DNA of 64,000 bases from NVTR01 sp965237505 (GTDB taxonomy: Bacteria > Pseudomonadota > Alphaproteobacteria > Rhodobacterales > Rhodobacteraceae), in assembly GCA_965237505.1 (NCBI GenBank), contig CBDEFR010000009.1, positions 1,922,001 through 1,986,000 of the forward strand, given 5' to 3'. The translations under genes and the position numbers were made by a program. Position 1 is the first letter of the stretch, and each line of letters begins with the position of its first letter. Of the stretch, positions 8,653-17,947 are shown one piece after another. The notes beneath the pieces are model-generated. The model was not told the origin of the DNA and did no database searches. It saw only the letters and a list, made by a program, of their open reading frames with translations.

Positions 8653-9600
8653 GATCGTTATGAGCGATGGCTGCAATACCGTAGGCAGTCATATTCCTGG
8701 CCAACCCCATAAATCGTGTTCGGGCTAAGCCATAACGGCTTTTGTAAGTGGCAAAGGGCCGCTCGCCACCAGCACGAATAACAGCAATCTCATCATTGCG
8801 ATTACGGTCATCATCCGACAGAGGTTTGTTACGGTAACCTTTGCGTTGCACCTGATCTGCAATGCCAAAACGTTTCAGTTTGTCACGCGTCTCCCGGGAA
8901 CTGTAAGCCGCATCCGCGTAAAGGGCACTCTCATCGCCCAATAAAAGCGTATCGCGTTCGACGCTGTCATGCACATTACCCGCAGTGACTGTCTGGCGTT
9001 GAATGAAGCCGTCCTCATCCACACCCGTATGAACCGAGTATCCATAGGTGGATTTTAGATTACCACGGCTGTCTTTCCTGACATGCCAGCCCGCGTCCTT
9101 ATCGCGCTTTGGCTGACCATCTTTACCTTTGCCCGAGCCAGATTGTGCAGCCTCAACGGGGGTGCATCAATGATGTTGATACGCCCTTCCGTCAGAATAA
9201 TGTTCTTGGCCTCAAGCTGGCGGTTGATCTCCCCCAAGAGACGCTCCCACAGATCATGTTCAACCAGTTGATTGCGGAACCGCCCCAGCGTTGACGCCTC
9301 CGGGACATCGCCGCCCAGTTCAAGGTGGCAAAATTTACGAAACAGCAGATCACGATAAAGGCATTGCGACAGCTCAACATCCGATAATCGATACCACACC
9401 CCCAACAGCAAACCGCGAAACAAGGTCAAAAGTGGATAGCTTGGACGGCCTGTTTTTGAGGCATAAATCGACGACAAAATTGGTTCGACCTTCGACCAAT
9501 CCAGAACCGCTTCTGTGGCGTCAAGTGCATGAAGGGCGGGATGATCAAGCTCAGTGCTGGAAACGAAAAGTTCGGGTTGGGTGATGAATGGTTTTTGCAT
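8653..9600 (-). pseudogene. IS5-type transposase, frameshifted and 3' truncated
   Basis: Compared with the intact gene at 21105-22112, one G is missing at about 9163 (CGGGGGTGCATC here, CGGGGGTGGCATC there), which shifts frame just after IINIID, the first catalytic Asp. The C-terminal end after IAAIAHN is lost to the adjoining IS1182-type element. It carries two independent lesions and is inactive. Confidence 0.88.
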
Positions 9601-9657
9601 AACCGAGCCTAACAAATATTCTTGCCTTTGGGAATCCTCAAGTTATGCTGAGGTCTC
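8653..9657 (-). mobile_element. IS5-type element (second type), truncated copy
   Basis: Nearly identical to the complete 1210-bp copy at 20960-22169. It ends on the right at the shared terminal repeat TATGCTGAGGTCTC (9644-9657). The left end, corresponding to the transposase C-terminus and left repeat, is replaced by the IS1182-type element. Confidence 0.85.
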
Positions 9658-9838
9658 TATGTGATGGTAGCGAGACAAAATAACTGGCCCAGGGCCGCAA
9701 GATTCAGGCGTCTGTCCGCCCGTAATGCCATGTCAGTTCACGACACCTTGAATTTGAGCGGAGTTTCAGAACTTATCGGGTAGTGATACTCTTTCTGTCT
9801 TGGCAACATGACCCAAACGGTATGACACCGAAACCTCG

Positions 9839-12800
9839 ATGAGCAACACTACAGACGACCCGAAAAACACGGCGCCACGCAGGCCCAGGCGATTTGGCAT
9901 TTGGATGTTGCTGAGTCTGGTGCTTTTGACCGGTTTTTTGATCTTGACGGGCCTGTCGCTGAGCGGGCGCAGCCTGACCGCGCCGCAGTGGCTTACGGAC
10001 CGCGTATCGGACCGGATAAATGTCGGCCTGCCCAGTGGACGTATCACGTTGGGTCGCCTGCAGATGCAGATCGATGCGCGCGGTGTTCCCAGTGTTCTTT
10101 TGGGCAACCTGGGGATATTCGATGACCGAGGTGTCGAGGTTGCTCGTCTGAATAACGTTGGCGCGCAGTTCGCTTTTCCGACGCTTGTTCGCGGGCAGAT
10201 CCAGCCAGAGATTATTCGCCTTGCCGGGGCGCAATTAACCTTGCGCCGCCGCGCCGACGGGCAGTTTGACATATCGTTCGGAAGCGGCGCAGCGACGACC
10301 GACACCTTGCCGGGCGTACTCGACCAGATTGACGCAGCATTCGCTGCACCACTTCTGGATGCGGTAGGCTTGCTGGAAGCCGACGACCTGACCGTTACGC
10401 TTGAAGACGCCCGCAGCGGGCGGCTTTGGCAAATCACCGAAGGCAACCTGCAAATTCGCCGAATCGCTGACGGGCTTGATATCTCGGTCGCGTTCGACGT
10501 TTTCAACGGCACCGAAGACCTGGCCGAAACAGTCATGGGGATTCGCACCGAATCGGACAGTTCGCGAGCCTCGATTGGCACGACATTCAAGAACGCCACT
10601 GCCGCAGACATTGCATTGCAGTCCCCGGTTCTGAGTTTTCTGGGCGTTTTGAACGCACCGATATCGGGTTCGGTGCGAGCAGAATTTGACGCCAAGGGTG
10701 CGTTGTCGGCGTTGGCGGGCACTCTGGAAATCGGGGCTGGCGCCCTGCAGCCAACTACCGGTGCGCGCGCGTTGCGGTTTGCTTCCGGCAAGTCCTATTT
10801 TGACTATGATCCAAAAATTGAAAAAATATCGTTCACCGAATTGTCGGTGCAATCGGACACCGTCAGCGCCATGGCCTCGGGGCAGGCCTACCTGCGCGAG
10901 TTTCAGGACGGATGGCCCTCGGCCTTGATCGGGCAATTCACACTGACCGATCTGGAAGCCCACCCAGAAAATCTGTTCGAAGAGCCGGTGAGATATTCAC
11001 AGGGGGTCGCGGATTTCCGGCTGCGGCTGCAACCGTTTTCCATCGACGTCGGTCAGCTTGTCATGATTGAAGGTGAAGAGAAACTGATCGGCAGCGGCAT
11101 GGCCACCGCGGGCGAAGATGGCTGGGAGATTTCCGGTGATTTGACGCTCAATCTGATCGGCAATGAGCGCCTATTGGATATGTGGCCGGTGTCAATGGCA
11201 CCACGCACCCGTGACTGGCTGACACGAAATTTTCAGTCTGGAACTTTGACGGATGTGACAGGCGCTGCACGGATCAAACCTGGACAAGACCTGCAAAGCT
11301 CGCTCGGTTTTCGGTTTCAGGGCGGCACAGTGCGCTACATTCCCTCTCAGCCAAAGATTGAAAACGCCGCGGGCTATGGCACGATCGAAGGCAAGGTATT
11401 CACTTTGGTTCTTGAAAACGGGACGATCACTGCCCCGATTGGCGGTCAGATCGACATGGCGGGTTCGGTCCTGCAAATTGACGACATAACTTTGCGGCCC
11501 GCGACTGCAAAGATTTCTCTGGTCGGAAATTCTACTGCAGAGGCGACGCTGTCGCTGCTGGACGAACCGCCGTTTGGTATTTTACAGCGCACCGATTACG
11601 GCCCTGATCTGACCGAAGGCGTGGCCGAATTCACAGCTGAAATCGGCTTTGATCTGACCCAAGAAATCTCCCTGCCGGATATTACCTATTCGGCGGCGGG
11701 CACATTGCGCAATGTGCGCTCTGACAAGCTGATCCGCGGCAGGGTACTGACGGCAGATCAGCTGTCATTCAGAGCCGACAACGACACGGTTGAAATATCC
11801 GGGCCGGTTCGTCTTGGACAGCTCGATGCCGACATGGTCTGGCGTCAAGAACTGGACCCGGCCAATTTGGGTCGCAGTATCGTCACCGGAACTGTGGAAT
11901 TGTCGCAAAATTTCATCGACGAGTTTGGAATCGGCCTGCCGAAAGGATCGGTTCACGGAACAGGGAGTGCCCAGTTTGCATTGAACCTTGTAAAAGGCAA
12001 ACCGCCAGAATTTACGCTGGCTTCCGATCTTAACCGGGTCGGGCTCTCGATCGCGCCGATCGGCTGGTCCAAACCGCGGAACGCAACTGGAAAACTGGAT
12101 GTTGCAGGTCACTTTGGCGCGCGCCCGGTGATTGAACGGCTGGAGCTATCTGCGTCCGGACTTGACGCAACCGGCGGTCGCGTCACCATGACCGACGCTG
12201 GCGCGTTGCAATCGGCCACGTTTTCGCGCGTGCAGGTCGATGGCTGGTTGGATGCGCCTGTTACACTGACCGGTCGCGGGCCCGGCGTGGTGCCATCGGT
12301 TTTGGTTGCCGGTGGCACGATTGACGTGCGCAAGACCGCAATTGGCGGGGCCGGCAGCCGCGCCAGCGCCGCCGGCGGGCCGATCAGCCTGGCACTGGAT
12401 AGGGTTATCGTCTCTGAGGGTATTTCGCTGACCGATTTTGTGGGCGAAATGGATAGCGCGGGCGGGCTGTCTGGCACGTTTTCTGCCCGGCTAAATGGCC
12501 AGACACCGCTGACCGGCCGTCTGGCACCTGACAAAAACGGCACCGCAATCCGTATTAAGAGTGACAATGCGGGCGGTGTCTTGCGCAATGTCGGTGTATT
12601 CGAAAACGCAAAGGGCGGCCAGCTTGACATGACCCTACGGCCGCAGCCGCAAAACGGCGTTTACAACGGGCGCATGACGATCAAAGACACCCGTGTCGTC
12701 AACGCCCCGGCGCTGACCGAACTGTTGGCAGCCATTTCGATAATCGGTCTGCTTGAACAACTTAGCAGCGAGGGAATTTATTTCGCCGACGTCGAGGCGG

Positions 12801-13129
12801 ATTTTCAACTGTCGCCACAATCGGTGCAGCTTATCCGCTCGAGCGCCGTGGGGCCGTCTTTGGGTGTATCGCTTGACGGCGTCTATGACCTGACAACTTC
12901 GCGAATGATCATGCAGGGCGTGATGTCGCCGATATTTTTCCTCAATTCGGTCGGCCAGGTTGTGTCGCGGCGTGGCGAAGGGCTGTTTGGGTTTAATTTT
13001 CGGCTAACCGGTTCGGCCGCCGATCCGAAAGTCAGGATCAACCCGCTGTCGATCCTCACGCCCGGGGCATTTCGCGACCTTTTCCGCCGCCCCCCGCCAA
13101 ACTTGCCGGCAGCTGAACCGTCACAATGA
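9839..13129 (+). CDS. YhdP/AsmA-like large envelope protein (DUF3971)
   Basis: A 1096-residue protein with a cytoplasmic basic N-terminus, one membrane helix at about residues 21-43 (GIWMLLSLVLLTGFLILTGL) and a very long periplasmic part rich in beta-strand repeats. The C-terminal region (LLEQLSSEGIYFADVEADF, then VDGV-like strands and RRGEGLFGFNFRLTGSAADP) matches AsmA-type C-terminal domains. YhdP/AsmA proteins are thought to be bridge-like carriers of phospholipid from the inner to the outer membrane. The stop overlaps the queA start by four bases, so the two are co-transcribed. The start at 9839 lies 181 bases from the IS chimera. Confidence 0.8.
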   Translation: MSNTTDDPKNTAPRRPRRFGIWMLLSLVLLTGFLILTGLSLSGRSLTAPQWLTDRVSDRINVGLPSGRITLGRLQMQIDARGVPSVLLGNLGIFDDRGVEVARLNNVGAQFAFPTLVRGQIQPEIIRLAGAQLTLRRRADGQFDISFGSGAATTDTLPGVLDQIDAAFAAPLLDAVGLLEADDLTVTLEDARSGRLWQITEGNLQIRRIADGLDISVAFDVFNGTEDLAETVMGIRTESDSSRASIGTTFKNATAADIALQSPVLSFLGVLNAPISGSVRAEFDAKGALSALAGTLEIGAGALQPTTGARALRFASGKSYFDYDPKIEKISFTELSVQSDTVSAMASGQAYLREFQDGWPSALIGQFTLTDLEAHPENLFEEPVRYSQGVADFRLRLQPFSIDVGQLVMIEGEEKLIGSGMATAGEDGWEISGDLTLNLIGNERLLDMWPVSMAPRTRDWLTRNFQSGTLTDVTGAARIKPGQDLQSSLGFRFQGGTVRYIPSQPKIENAAGYGTIEGKVFTLVLENGTITAPIGGQIDMAGSVLQIDDITLRPATAKISLVGNSTAEATLSLLDEPPFGILQRTDYGPDLTEGVAEFTAEIGFDLTQEISLPDITYSAAGTLRNVRSDKLIRGRVLTADQLSFRADNDTVEISGPVRLGQLDADMVWRQELDPANLGRSIVTGTVELSQNFIDEFGIGLPKGSVHGTGSAQFALNLVKGKPPEFTLASDLNRVGLSIAPIGWSKPRNATGKLDVAGHFGARPVIERLELSASGLDATGGRVTMTDAGALQSATFSRVQVDGWLDAPVTLTGRGPGVVPSVLVAGGTIDVRKTAIGGAGSRASAAGGPISLALDRVIVSEGISLTDFVGEMDSAGGLSGTFSARLNGQTPLTGRLAPDKNGTAIRIKSDNAGGVLRNVGVFENAKGGQLDMTLRPQPQNGVYNGRMTIKDTRVVNAPALTELLAAISIIGLLEQLSSEGIYFADVEADFQLSPQSVQLIRSSAVGPSLGVSLDGVYDLTTSRMIMQGVMSPIFFLNSVGQVVSRRGEGLFGFNFRLTGSAADPKVRINPLSILTPGAFRDLFRRPPPNLPAAEPSQ

Positions 13130-14196
13130 AGCTGTCTGATTTTGACTTTAAACTGCCGCAGCACCTGATCGCGACCCGGCCAGCACGCCCGCGCAGCGCC
13201 GCGCGAATGCTGGTCGCCACCGAAAACGTGATCACCAACGCACATGCCTTTGATCTGACTGACTTTCTGCGGCGTGGTGACCGACTGATCCTGAACGACA
13301 CCAAGGTCATTCCGGCGCGCCTGGATGGGACCAGAGCGCGAATTTCGGGCAGCACTGACAATACTGCGCGGATCGAGGTTACGCTTTTGCAGCATACAGA
13401 ACAGGGCCATTGGCGTGTCCTGATCAAGCCGTTGAAGAAGGTACGAGTGGACGAGGTCATCCGGTTTTCCGACATGTTTTCGGCGCAGCTAATGGCGAAA
13501 AAAGATGGCGCAGGCTATCTTAAGTTCAACCTCGCAGAAGACGCCTTTGACGCGGAGTTGGCAAAGACCGGCGCAATGCCGCTGCCGCCCTACATCGCTG
13601 CCAAGCGGGCAGCCGACGCGCAGGATGCGCACGATTACCAGACAATCTGGGCGTGCCGCACCGGGGCGGTCGCCGCCCCAACCGCATCGCTGCATTTTGA
13701 TCAAGAACTTCTGGCCCGGCTAGGCGAGGCAGGCGTCCAATTTAGCCATGTAACTCTGCACATCGGCGAAGGCACATTTGCGCCGGTTAAGGTCGATAAT
13801 ATCCGGGATCACAGAATGCACGCGGAATGGGGCGAGGTTTCGAGCCGCGCGGCTGCCGAGATAATCCAAACCCGCGCGCAAGGCGGGCGGGTGATCCCGG
13901 TCGGAACCACCGCACTTCGGCTGATCGAAACGGCAGCAGACGAGTCCGGAAATGTTCAAGAATGGCGCGGTGAAACCGATATTTTTATTTTCCCGGGTTT
14001 TCGGTTTCGAGTCGCCGACGCGTTGGTTACAAATTTCCACCTGCCCAAATCCACATTGATGATGTTGGTGTCGGCTTTGATGGGGGTCAATCGCATGCGC
14101 GAAATATACCGCCACGCAATATCAGCCGAGTATCGATTTTTCTCTTACGGAGATGCCTCGCTTTTGTTACCGGGAGCCGAAACACGACGGGCCTGA
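13126..14196 (+). CDS. queA: S-adenosylmethionine:tRNA ribosyltransferase-isomerase
   Basis: 356 residues. QueA transfers and isomerises the ribosyl part of SAM onto 7-aminomethyl-7-deazaguanine in tRNA, the penultimate step of queuosine synthesis. Conserved stretches are FDFKLPQHLIATRPARPRSA at the start, GDRLILNDTKVIPARL near residue 50, TAAPTASLHF-type sequence near 185, HVTLHIGEGTFAPVK, and VTNFHLPKSTLMMLVSAL near 305. Complete and uninterrupted. Four-base overlap with the upstream AsmA-like gene. Confidence 0.95.
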   Translation: MKLSDFDFKLPQHLIATRPARPRSAARMLVATENVITNAHAFDLTDFLRRGDRLILNDTKVIPARLDGTRARISGSTDNTARIEVTLLQHTEQGHWRVLIKPLKKVRVDEVIRFSDMFSAQLMAKKDGAGYLKFNLAEDAFDAELAKTGAMPLPPYIAAKRAADAQDAHDYQTIWACRTGAVAAPTASLHFDQELLARLGEAGVQFSHVTLHIGEGTFAPVKVDNIRDHRMHAEWGEVSSRAAAEIIQTRAQGGRVIPVGTTALRLIETAADESGNVQEWRGETDIFIFPGFRFRVADALVTNFHLPKSTLMMLVSALMGVNRMREIYRHAISAEYRFFSYGDASLLLPGAETRRA

Positions 14197-14265
14197 GTCG
14201 TTGCGGCGCGATCTTGCGAAGGTGACACCGAATGAGGGTCAACACGCGGGCGGTCGGAGGCGGAG

Positions 14266-15531
14266 ATGCTGGAAGTCCTGAAAACATCATGGGCACTGCT
14301 TTTGGGCATCCTGTTGCTTATGGTTGGCAACGGGTTGCAGGGCACATTGCTGGGCATTCGCGGCGGCATCGAAGGCTTTTCGACGCTGGAAATGTCGATC
14401 ATCATGTCGGCCTATTTCGCCGGATTTTTCGGTGGCTCGCGACTGACCCCAGGATTGATCCGGCGTGTCGGCCACGTCCGGGTGTTTGCGGCGCTAGGAT
14501 CGTTCATATCAGCGGTTCTGATCTTGTTTCCGACAATCACCGAACCCTGGGCCTGGGTCATCCTGCGGGTGATAATCGGCTTTTGTTTTTCCGGAGTCTA
14601 CGTGACGGCGGAGAGCTGGCTGAACAACGCCGCCAGCAATGAAAACCGCGGCAAGGCGCTGTCGCTTTACATGATGGTCCAGATGCTTGGCGTTGTGTCG
14701 GCGCAAGGACTGCTGGTGTTTGGCGATCCATCAGGATTTGTGCTTTTCGTCATTCCGTCGGTTCTGGTTTCCATCGCGTTTGCCCCGATACTTTTGTCGG
14801 TAAATCCAACGCCCGCCTTTGAGACGGCCAAGCCGCTTAGCCTGCGCGCGCTCTACACGGTGTCACCGCTCGGCTGTGTCGGGCTGTTTCTGCTCGGCGG
14901 GGTATTTTCCGCTCAATTTGGGATGTCCGCCGTCTACGCGACTGAAATTGGGCTCAGCGTCGGTCAGATATCAATTTTCGTCGCCTCGATTTATACCGGC
15001 GCTGTTGTTTTGCAATACCCGATCGGCTGGATGTCAGACCGGATGGACCGGCGCCGGTTGATCATGATCGTCTCATTGCTGGGCGGTTTTGCGGCTTTGG
15101 CTGCGATGACGTTTGCCACAAGTTTCGCGGTGCTGCTTGGCGTCGCATTCCTGGTGGGCGGGATGTCAAACCCGCTTTATTCGCTGTTGATTGCCTATAC
15201 TAACGATTTTCTGGACACCACTGACATGGCGGCTGCATCTGGTGGTCTGGTCTTCATCACCGGCATGGGCGCGATTGCCGGGCCGTTGATTGCGGGTTGG
15301 CTGATGGGGCAGGTTGGTGACGGTGGATACTGGCTTATGATGGCGATCCTGATGATGTCGATATCCGCATACGCAGCTTATCGGATGACCCAGCGCCTGG
15401 CACCACCAGTGGACGAGACCGGAGCCTACATCAAAGTCTTGCCGTCCGCCTCTCATGTGGCGCTAGAGGCCGCGCAGGAATGGGCTGTCGAGGCCGCAGA
15501 AGACGACAATTCGGAAACAACAGAGCCATAA
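14266..15531 (+). CDS. MFS transporter
   Basis: A 421-residue major facilitator with about 12 membrane segments. Visible are GNGLQGTLLGIRG in the first helix region, a YVTAESWLNNAASNENRGKA loop resembling the YcaD-type group, and the cytoplasmic motif YPIGWMSDRMDRRRLIMIVS between helices 8 and 9. The C-terminal tail is acidic. It acts in the inner membrane; the substrate is unknown. The ATG at 14266 follows GGCGGAG at good spacing. It lies 69 bases behind queA on the same strand. Confidence 0.82.
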   Translation: MLEVLKTSWALLLGILLLMVGNGLQGTLLGIRGGIEGFSTLEMSIIMSAYFAGFFGGSRLTPGLIRRVGHVRVFAALGSFISAVLILFPTITEPWAWVILRVIIGFCFSGVYVTAESWLNNAASNENRGKALSLYMMVQMLGVVSAQGLLVFGDPSGFVLFVIPSVLVSIAFAPILLSVNPTPAFETAKPLSLRALYTVSPLGCVGLFLLGGVFSAQFGMSAVYATEIGLSVGQISIFVASIYTGAVVLQYPIGWMSDRMDRRRLIMIVSLLGGFAALAAMTFATSFAVLLGVAFLVGGMSNPLYSLLIAYTNDFLDTTDMAAASGGLVFITGMGAIAGPLIAGWLMGQVGDGGYWLMMAILMMSISAYAAYRMTQRLAPPVDETGAYIKVLPSASHVALEAAQEWAVEAAEDDNSETTEP

Positions 15532-15644
15532 ATGTGGCAATTCGGAAGAACATGGAAACAACAAGATCATATCGCTTGCCAAATAAAAAATGTAGTGAAA
15601 CGGTGAACTTGTCTTGGTCCAGAACACCGGCGAGGAGGGTGGTC

Positions 15645-16229
15645 ATGGCAGACCCTGAGGATATTCTGGCCTATTGGCTGGATCAGATTGGCCCGGCAGG
15701 TTGGTACCGGAGCGACAAGAAGCTTGATCAGGACATTCGTGACCGATTTCTGGACACCTGGCGCCAGGCCCGCGCCGACGCTTGCAGCCTCTGGCTGACC
15801 TACCCGAGCGGAACACTGGCCTACATCATTTTGACCGATCAGCTTTCACGCAATATGTTTCGTGATTCCGCCACGTCGTTCGCCACCGACAGATCATCGC
15901 GTGCAGCTGCCAAATCTGCGATTTCCAAGGGCTGGGATCTGCGCATAGACGAGCCTGCCCGGCAGTTTTTCTACATGCCGCTGATGCATTCTGAAAACCT
16001 CTGTGATCAGGATCGTTCAGTTCGCCTGATCATGACCCGGATGCCCAAGGCCGGTGAAACAACCTTTTTGCATGCCAAGGCGCATCGCGAAGTCATTCGT
16101 CAATTCGGGCGGTTCCCGTATCGCAACAAGGCACTGTCGCGTGAATCCACCGCTCCAGAATTAACTTACATCGAAATGGGCGGATACAGATCTACTGTCG
16201 AGGCGCTGAAAGCTAAAACTGCAGCCTGA
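15645..16229 (+). CDS. DUF924 family protein
   Basis: A 194-residue soluble protein of the DUF924 family. Marks are EDILAYWLDQIGPAGWYRSD at the start, FLDTWRQARADA, the strongly conserved AYIILTDQLSRNMFRDS, FYMPLMHSENL and RFPYRNKALSRESTAPE. The fold is alpha-helical and TPR-like and the function is unknown. The open frame extends back to 15480 through the end of the MFS gene, but GAGGAGGG just before the ATG at 15645 and the family N-terminus support this start. Confidence 0.82.
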   Translation: MADPEDILAYWLDQIGPAGWYRSDKKLDQDIRDRFLDTWRQARADACSLWLTYPSGTLAYIILTDQLSRNMFRDSATSFATDRSSRAAAKSAISKGWDLRIDEPARQFFYMPLMHSENLCDQDRSVRLIMTRMPKAGETTFLHAKAHREVIRQFGRFPYRNKALSRESTAPELTYIEMGGYRSTVEALKAKTAA

Positions 16230-16359
16230 AGCGCCTGCTTCACCGATGCTTCTGCCGAAAGGCAGGCCTTCCCAGGTATCCCTGCAATGCCCTGTCTCCC
16301 GTTGCTGAGGATTGCCAATTCGCTTAGCATTGAAAAAATTTGAATGAAGGAGACAGGCA

Positions 16360-17754
16360 ATGGCGACGAAATCATTTGATATTATTGTAATTGGGGCCGG
16401 CCCGGGTGGATATGTGGCCGCGATCCGCGGCGCTCAGCTTGGACTAAACGTTTCGATTGTCGAAAGGGAGCACTTGGGTGGCATCTGCCTGAACTGGGGC
16501 TGTATCCCGACCAAGGCGCTTTTACGTTCTGCCGAGGTCTTCCACTTGATGCAACGCGCCAAGGATTTTGGCCTGAGAGCCGACAAGATCGACTATGATC
16601 TCGATGCCGTCGTCAAGCGCTCACGCAAGGTGGCCGGACAGCTATCCGGCGGCATTGGCCACTTGATGAAAAAGAACAAGATCACCGTGCTGATGGGGCA
16701 GGCGACACTGACTGCGAGTGACAAAGTCAGCGTTAAATCCGACAAATCAGTCGAGGAACTGACAGCCAAAGCAATCATTATTGCCACCGGCGCGCGGGCG
16801 CGCGAATTGCCGGGTATGCAGGCTGACGGTGATCTGATCTGGACTTACAAACACGCGCTTGATCCAGTGCGGATGCCGAAAAAGTTGTTGGTCATCGGTT
16901 CCGGCGCCATCGGCATCGAATTTGCCAGTTTCTACAACACGCTTGGCGCCGACACGACGGTGGTCGAAGTGCTGGACCGGGTCGTGCCGGTCGAGGATGC
17001 TGAAATTTCAGCGTTTGCCAAAAAGCAGTTCGTCAAGCAGGGCATGAAGATCATGGCAAATGCCATGGTCAAAAAGCTCGATCGCGCCAAGGGTAATGTC
17101 ACGGCGCATATCGAGGTCAAAGGCAAAGTCGAAAAGCACGACTTTGACACGGTGATTTCGGCGGTCGGCATTGTTGGCAATGTCGAAGGCCTCGGCCTGG
17201 AAGCGCTCGGTGTGAAAATCGACCGCACTCATGTGGTGGTGGATGAATATTGCCGCACCGCGGTCGCGGGACTCTACGCGATCGGCGATGTGGCTGGCGC
17301 GCCCTGGCTTGCCCACAAGGCCAGCCACGAAGGTGTCATGGTTGCCGAAATGATCGCCGACCAGCACCCGCACCCGGTGCGACCGGAAAGCATCGCCGGC
17401 TGCACTTATTGTGCGCCACAGATCGCGTCCGTTGGCTATTCCGAGGCCCGCGCCAAGGAGCTTGGCTACAAGACCAAAGTCGGCCGCTTCCCGTTCATCG
17501 GCAACGGCAAAGCCATCGCACTGGGCGAAGTTGACGGGATGGTCAAAACCGTCTTTGACGCAGGCACCGGCGAGCTGCTGGGGGCGCATATGATCGGCGC
17601 GGAAGTTACCGAGCTTATTCAGGGCTATGTGGTCGGACGGCAACTGGAAACCACCGAAGCGGACCTGATGAGCGCCGTGTTCCCGCACCCCACGTTAAGC
17701 GAAATGATGCATGAAAGCGTGCTCGATGCCTACGGACGGGTGATCCACATGTGA
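16360..17754 (+). CDS. lpdA: Dihydrolipoyl dehydrogenase
   Basis: 464 residues. E3 flavoenzyme that reoxidises dihydrolipoamide with NAD in 2-oxoacid dehydrogenase or glycine cleavage complexes. Seen are the FAD motif VIGAGPGGYVAAIRGAQLG, the redox-active disulphide in GGICLNWGCIPTKAL, the NAD motif VIGSGAIGIEFASFYNTLG near residue 178, the second FAD stretch YAIGDVAGAPWLAHKASHEG, and the C-terminal HPTLSEMMHES with the catalytic His. GGAGACAGGCA precedes the ATG. No E1 or E2 genes lie next to it, so this is a solitary copy. Confidence 0.93.
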   Translation: MATKSFDIIVIGAGPGGYVAAIRGAQLGLNVSIVEREHLGGICLNWGCIPTKALLRSAEVFHLMQRAKDFGLRADKIDYDLDAVVKRSRKVAGQLSGGIGHLMKKNKITVLMGQATLTASDKVSVKSDKSVEELTAKAIIIATGARARELPGMQADGDLIWTYKHALDPVRMPKKLLVIGSGAIGIEFASFYNTLGADTTVVEVLDRVVPVEDAEISAFAKKQFVKQGMKIMANAMVKKLDRAKGNVTAHIEVKGKVEKHDFDTVISAVGIVGNVEGLGLEALGVKIDRTHVVVDEYCRTAVAGLYAIGDVAGAPWLAHKASHEGVMVAEMIADQHPHPVRPESIAGCTYCAPQIASVGYSEARAKELGYKTKVGRFPFIGNGKAIALGEVDGMVKTVFDAGTGELLGAHMIGAEVTELIQGYVVGRQLETTEADLMSAVFPHPTLSEMMHESVLDAYGRVIHM

Positions 17755-17778
17755 CTCAGCCACGGCCCACCTGATCTT

Positions 17779-17830
17779 TCTTCTTTTGCAAAATATCCTC
17801 GGGGGTCCGGGGGTGGAAAACCCCCGGCGC
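17779..17830 (-). repeat. Dispersed intergenic repeat, copy 2 (inverted), with GC hairpin
   Basis: CTTCTTTTGCAAAATATCCT at 17779-17798 is the reverse complement of the core of the repeat at 37707-37742. It is followed by a GC-rich hairpin, CCGGGGG with CCCCCGG around 17807-17827 (loop TGGAAAA). The hairpin follows lpdA and may help end its transcript, though no T-tract follows. The rest of 17755-17947 shows nothing else. Confidence 0.5.
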
Positions 17831-17947
17831 CGATCGGCCCGCGCCATCGCGGCCGAAATTCGCGCGTTCTCGTAATGTTCTCAATTTTCAGTTGGAGTCT
17901 GCGCTTACATCAACTATCTCTTAACCATTGGCACCAAAAGGGCGAGC

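Noticed and set aside
9766..10791. 341-residue open frame antisense to the YhdP-like gene
   Set aside because: Ser/Arg/Pro-rich shadow of a long high-GC gene, with no ribosome site or recognisable domain; the plus-strand frame is continuous and domain-bearing.
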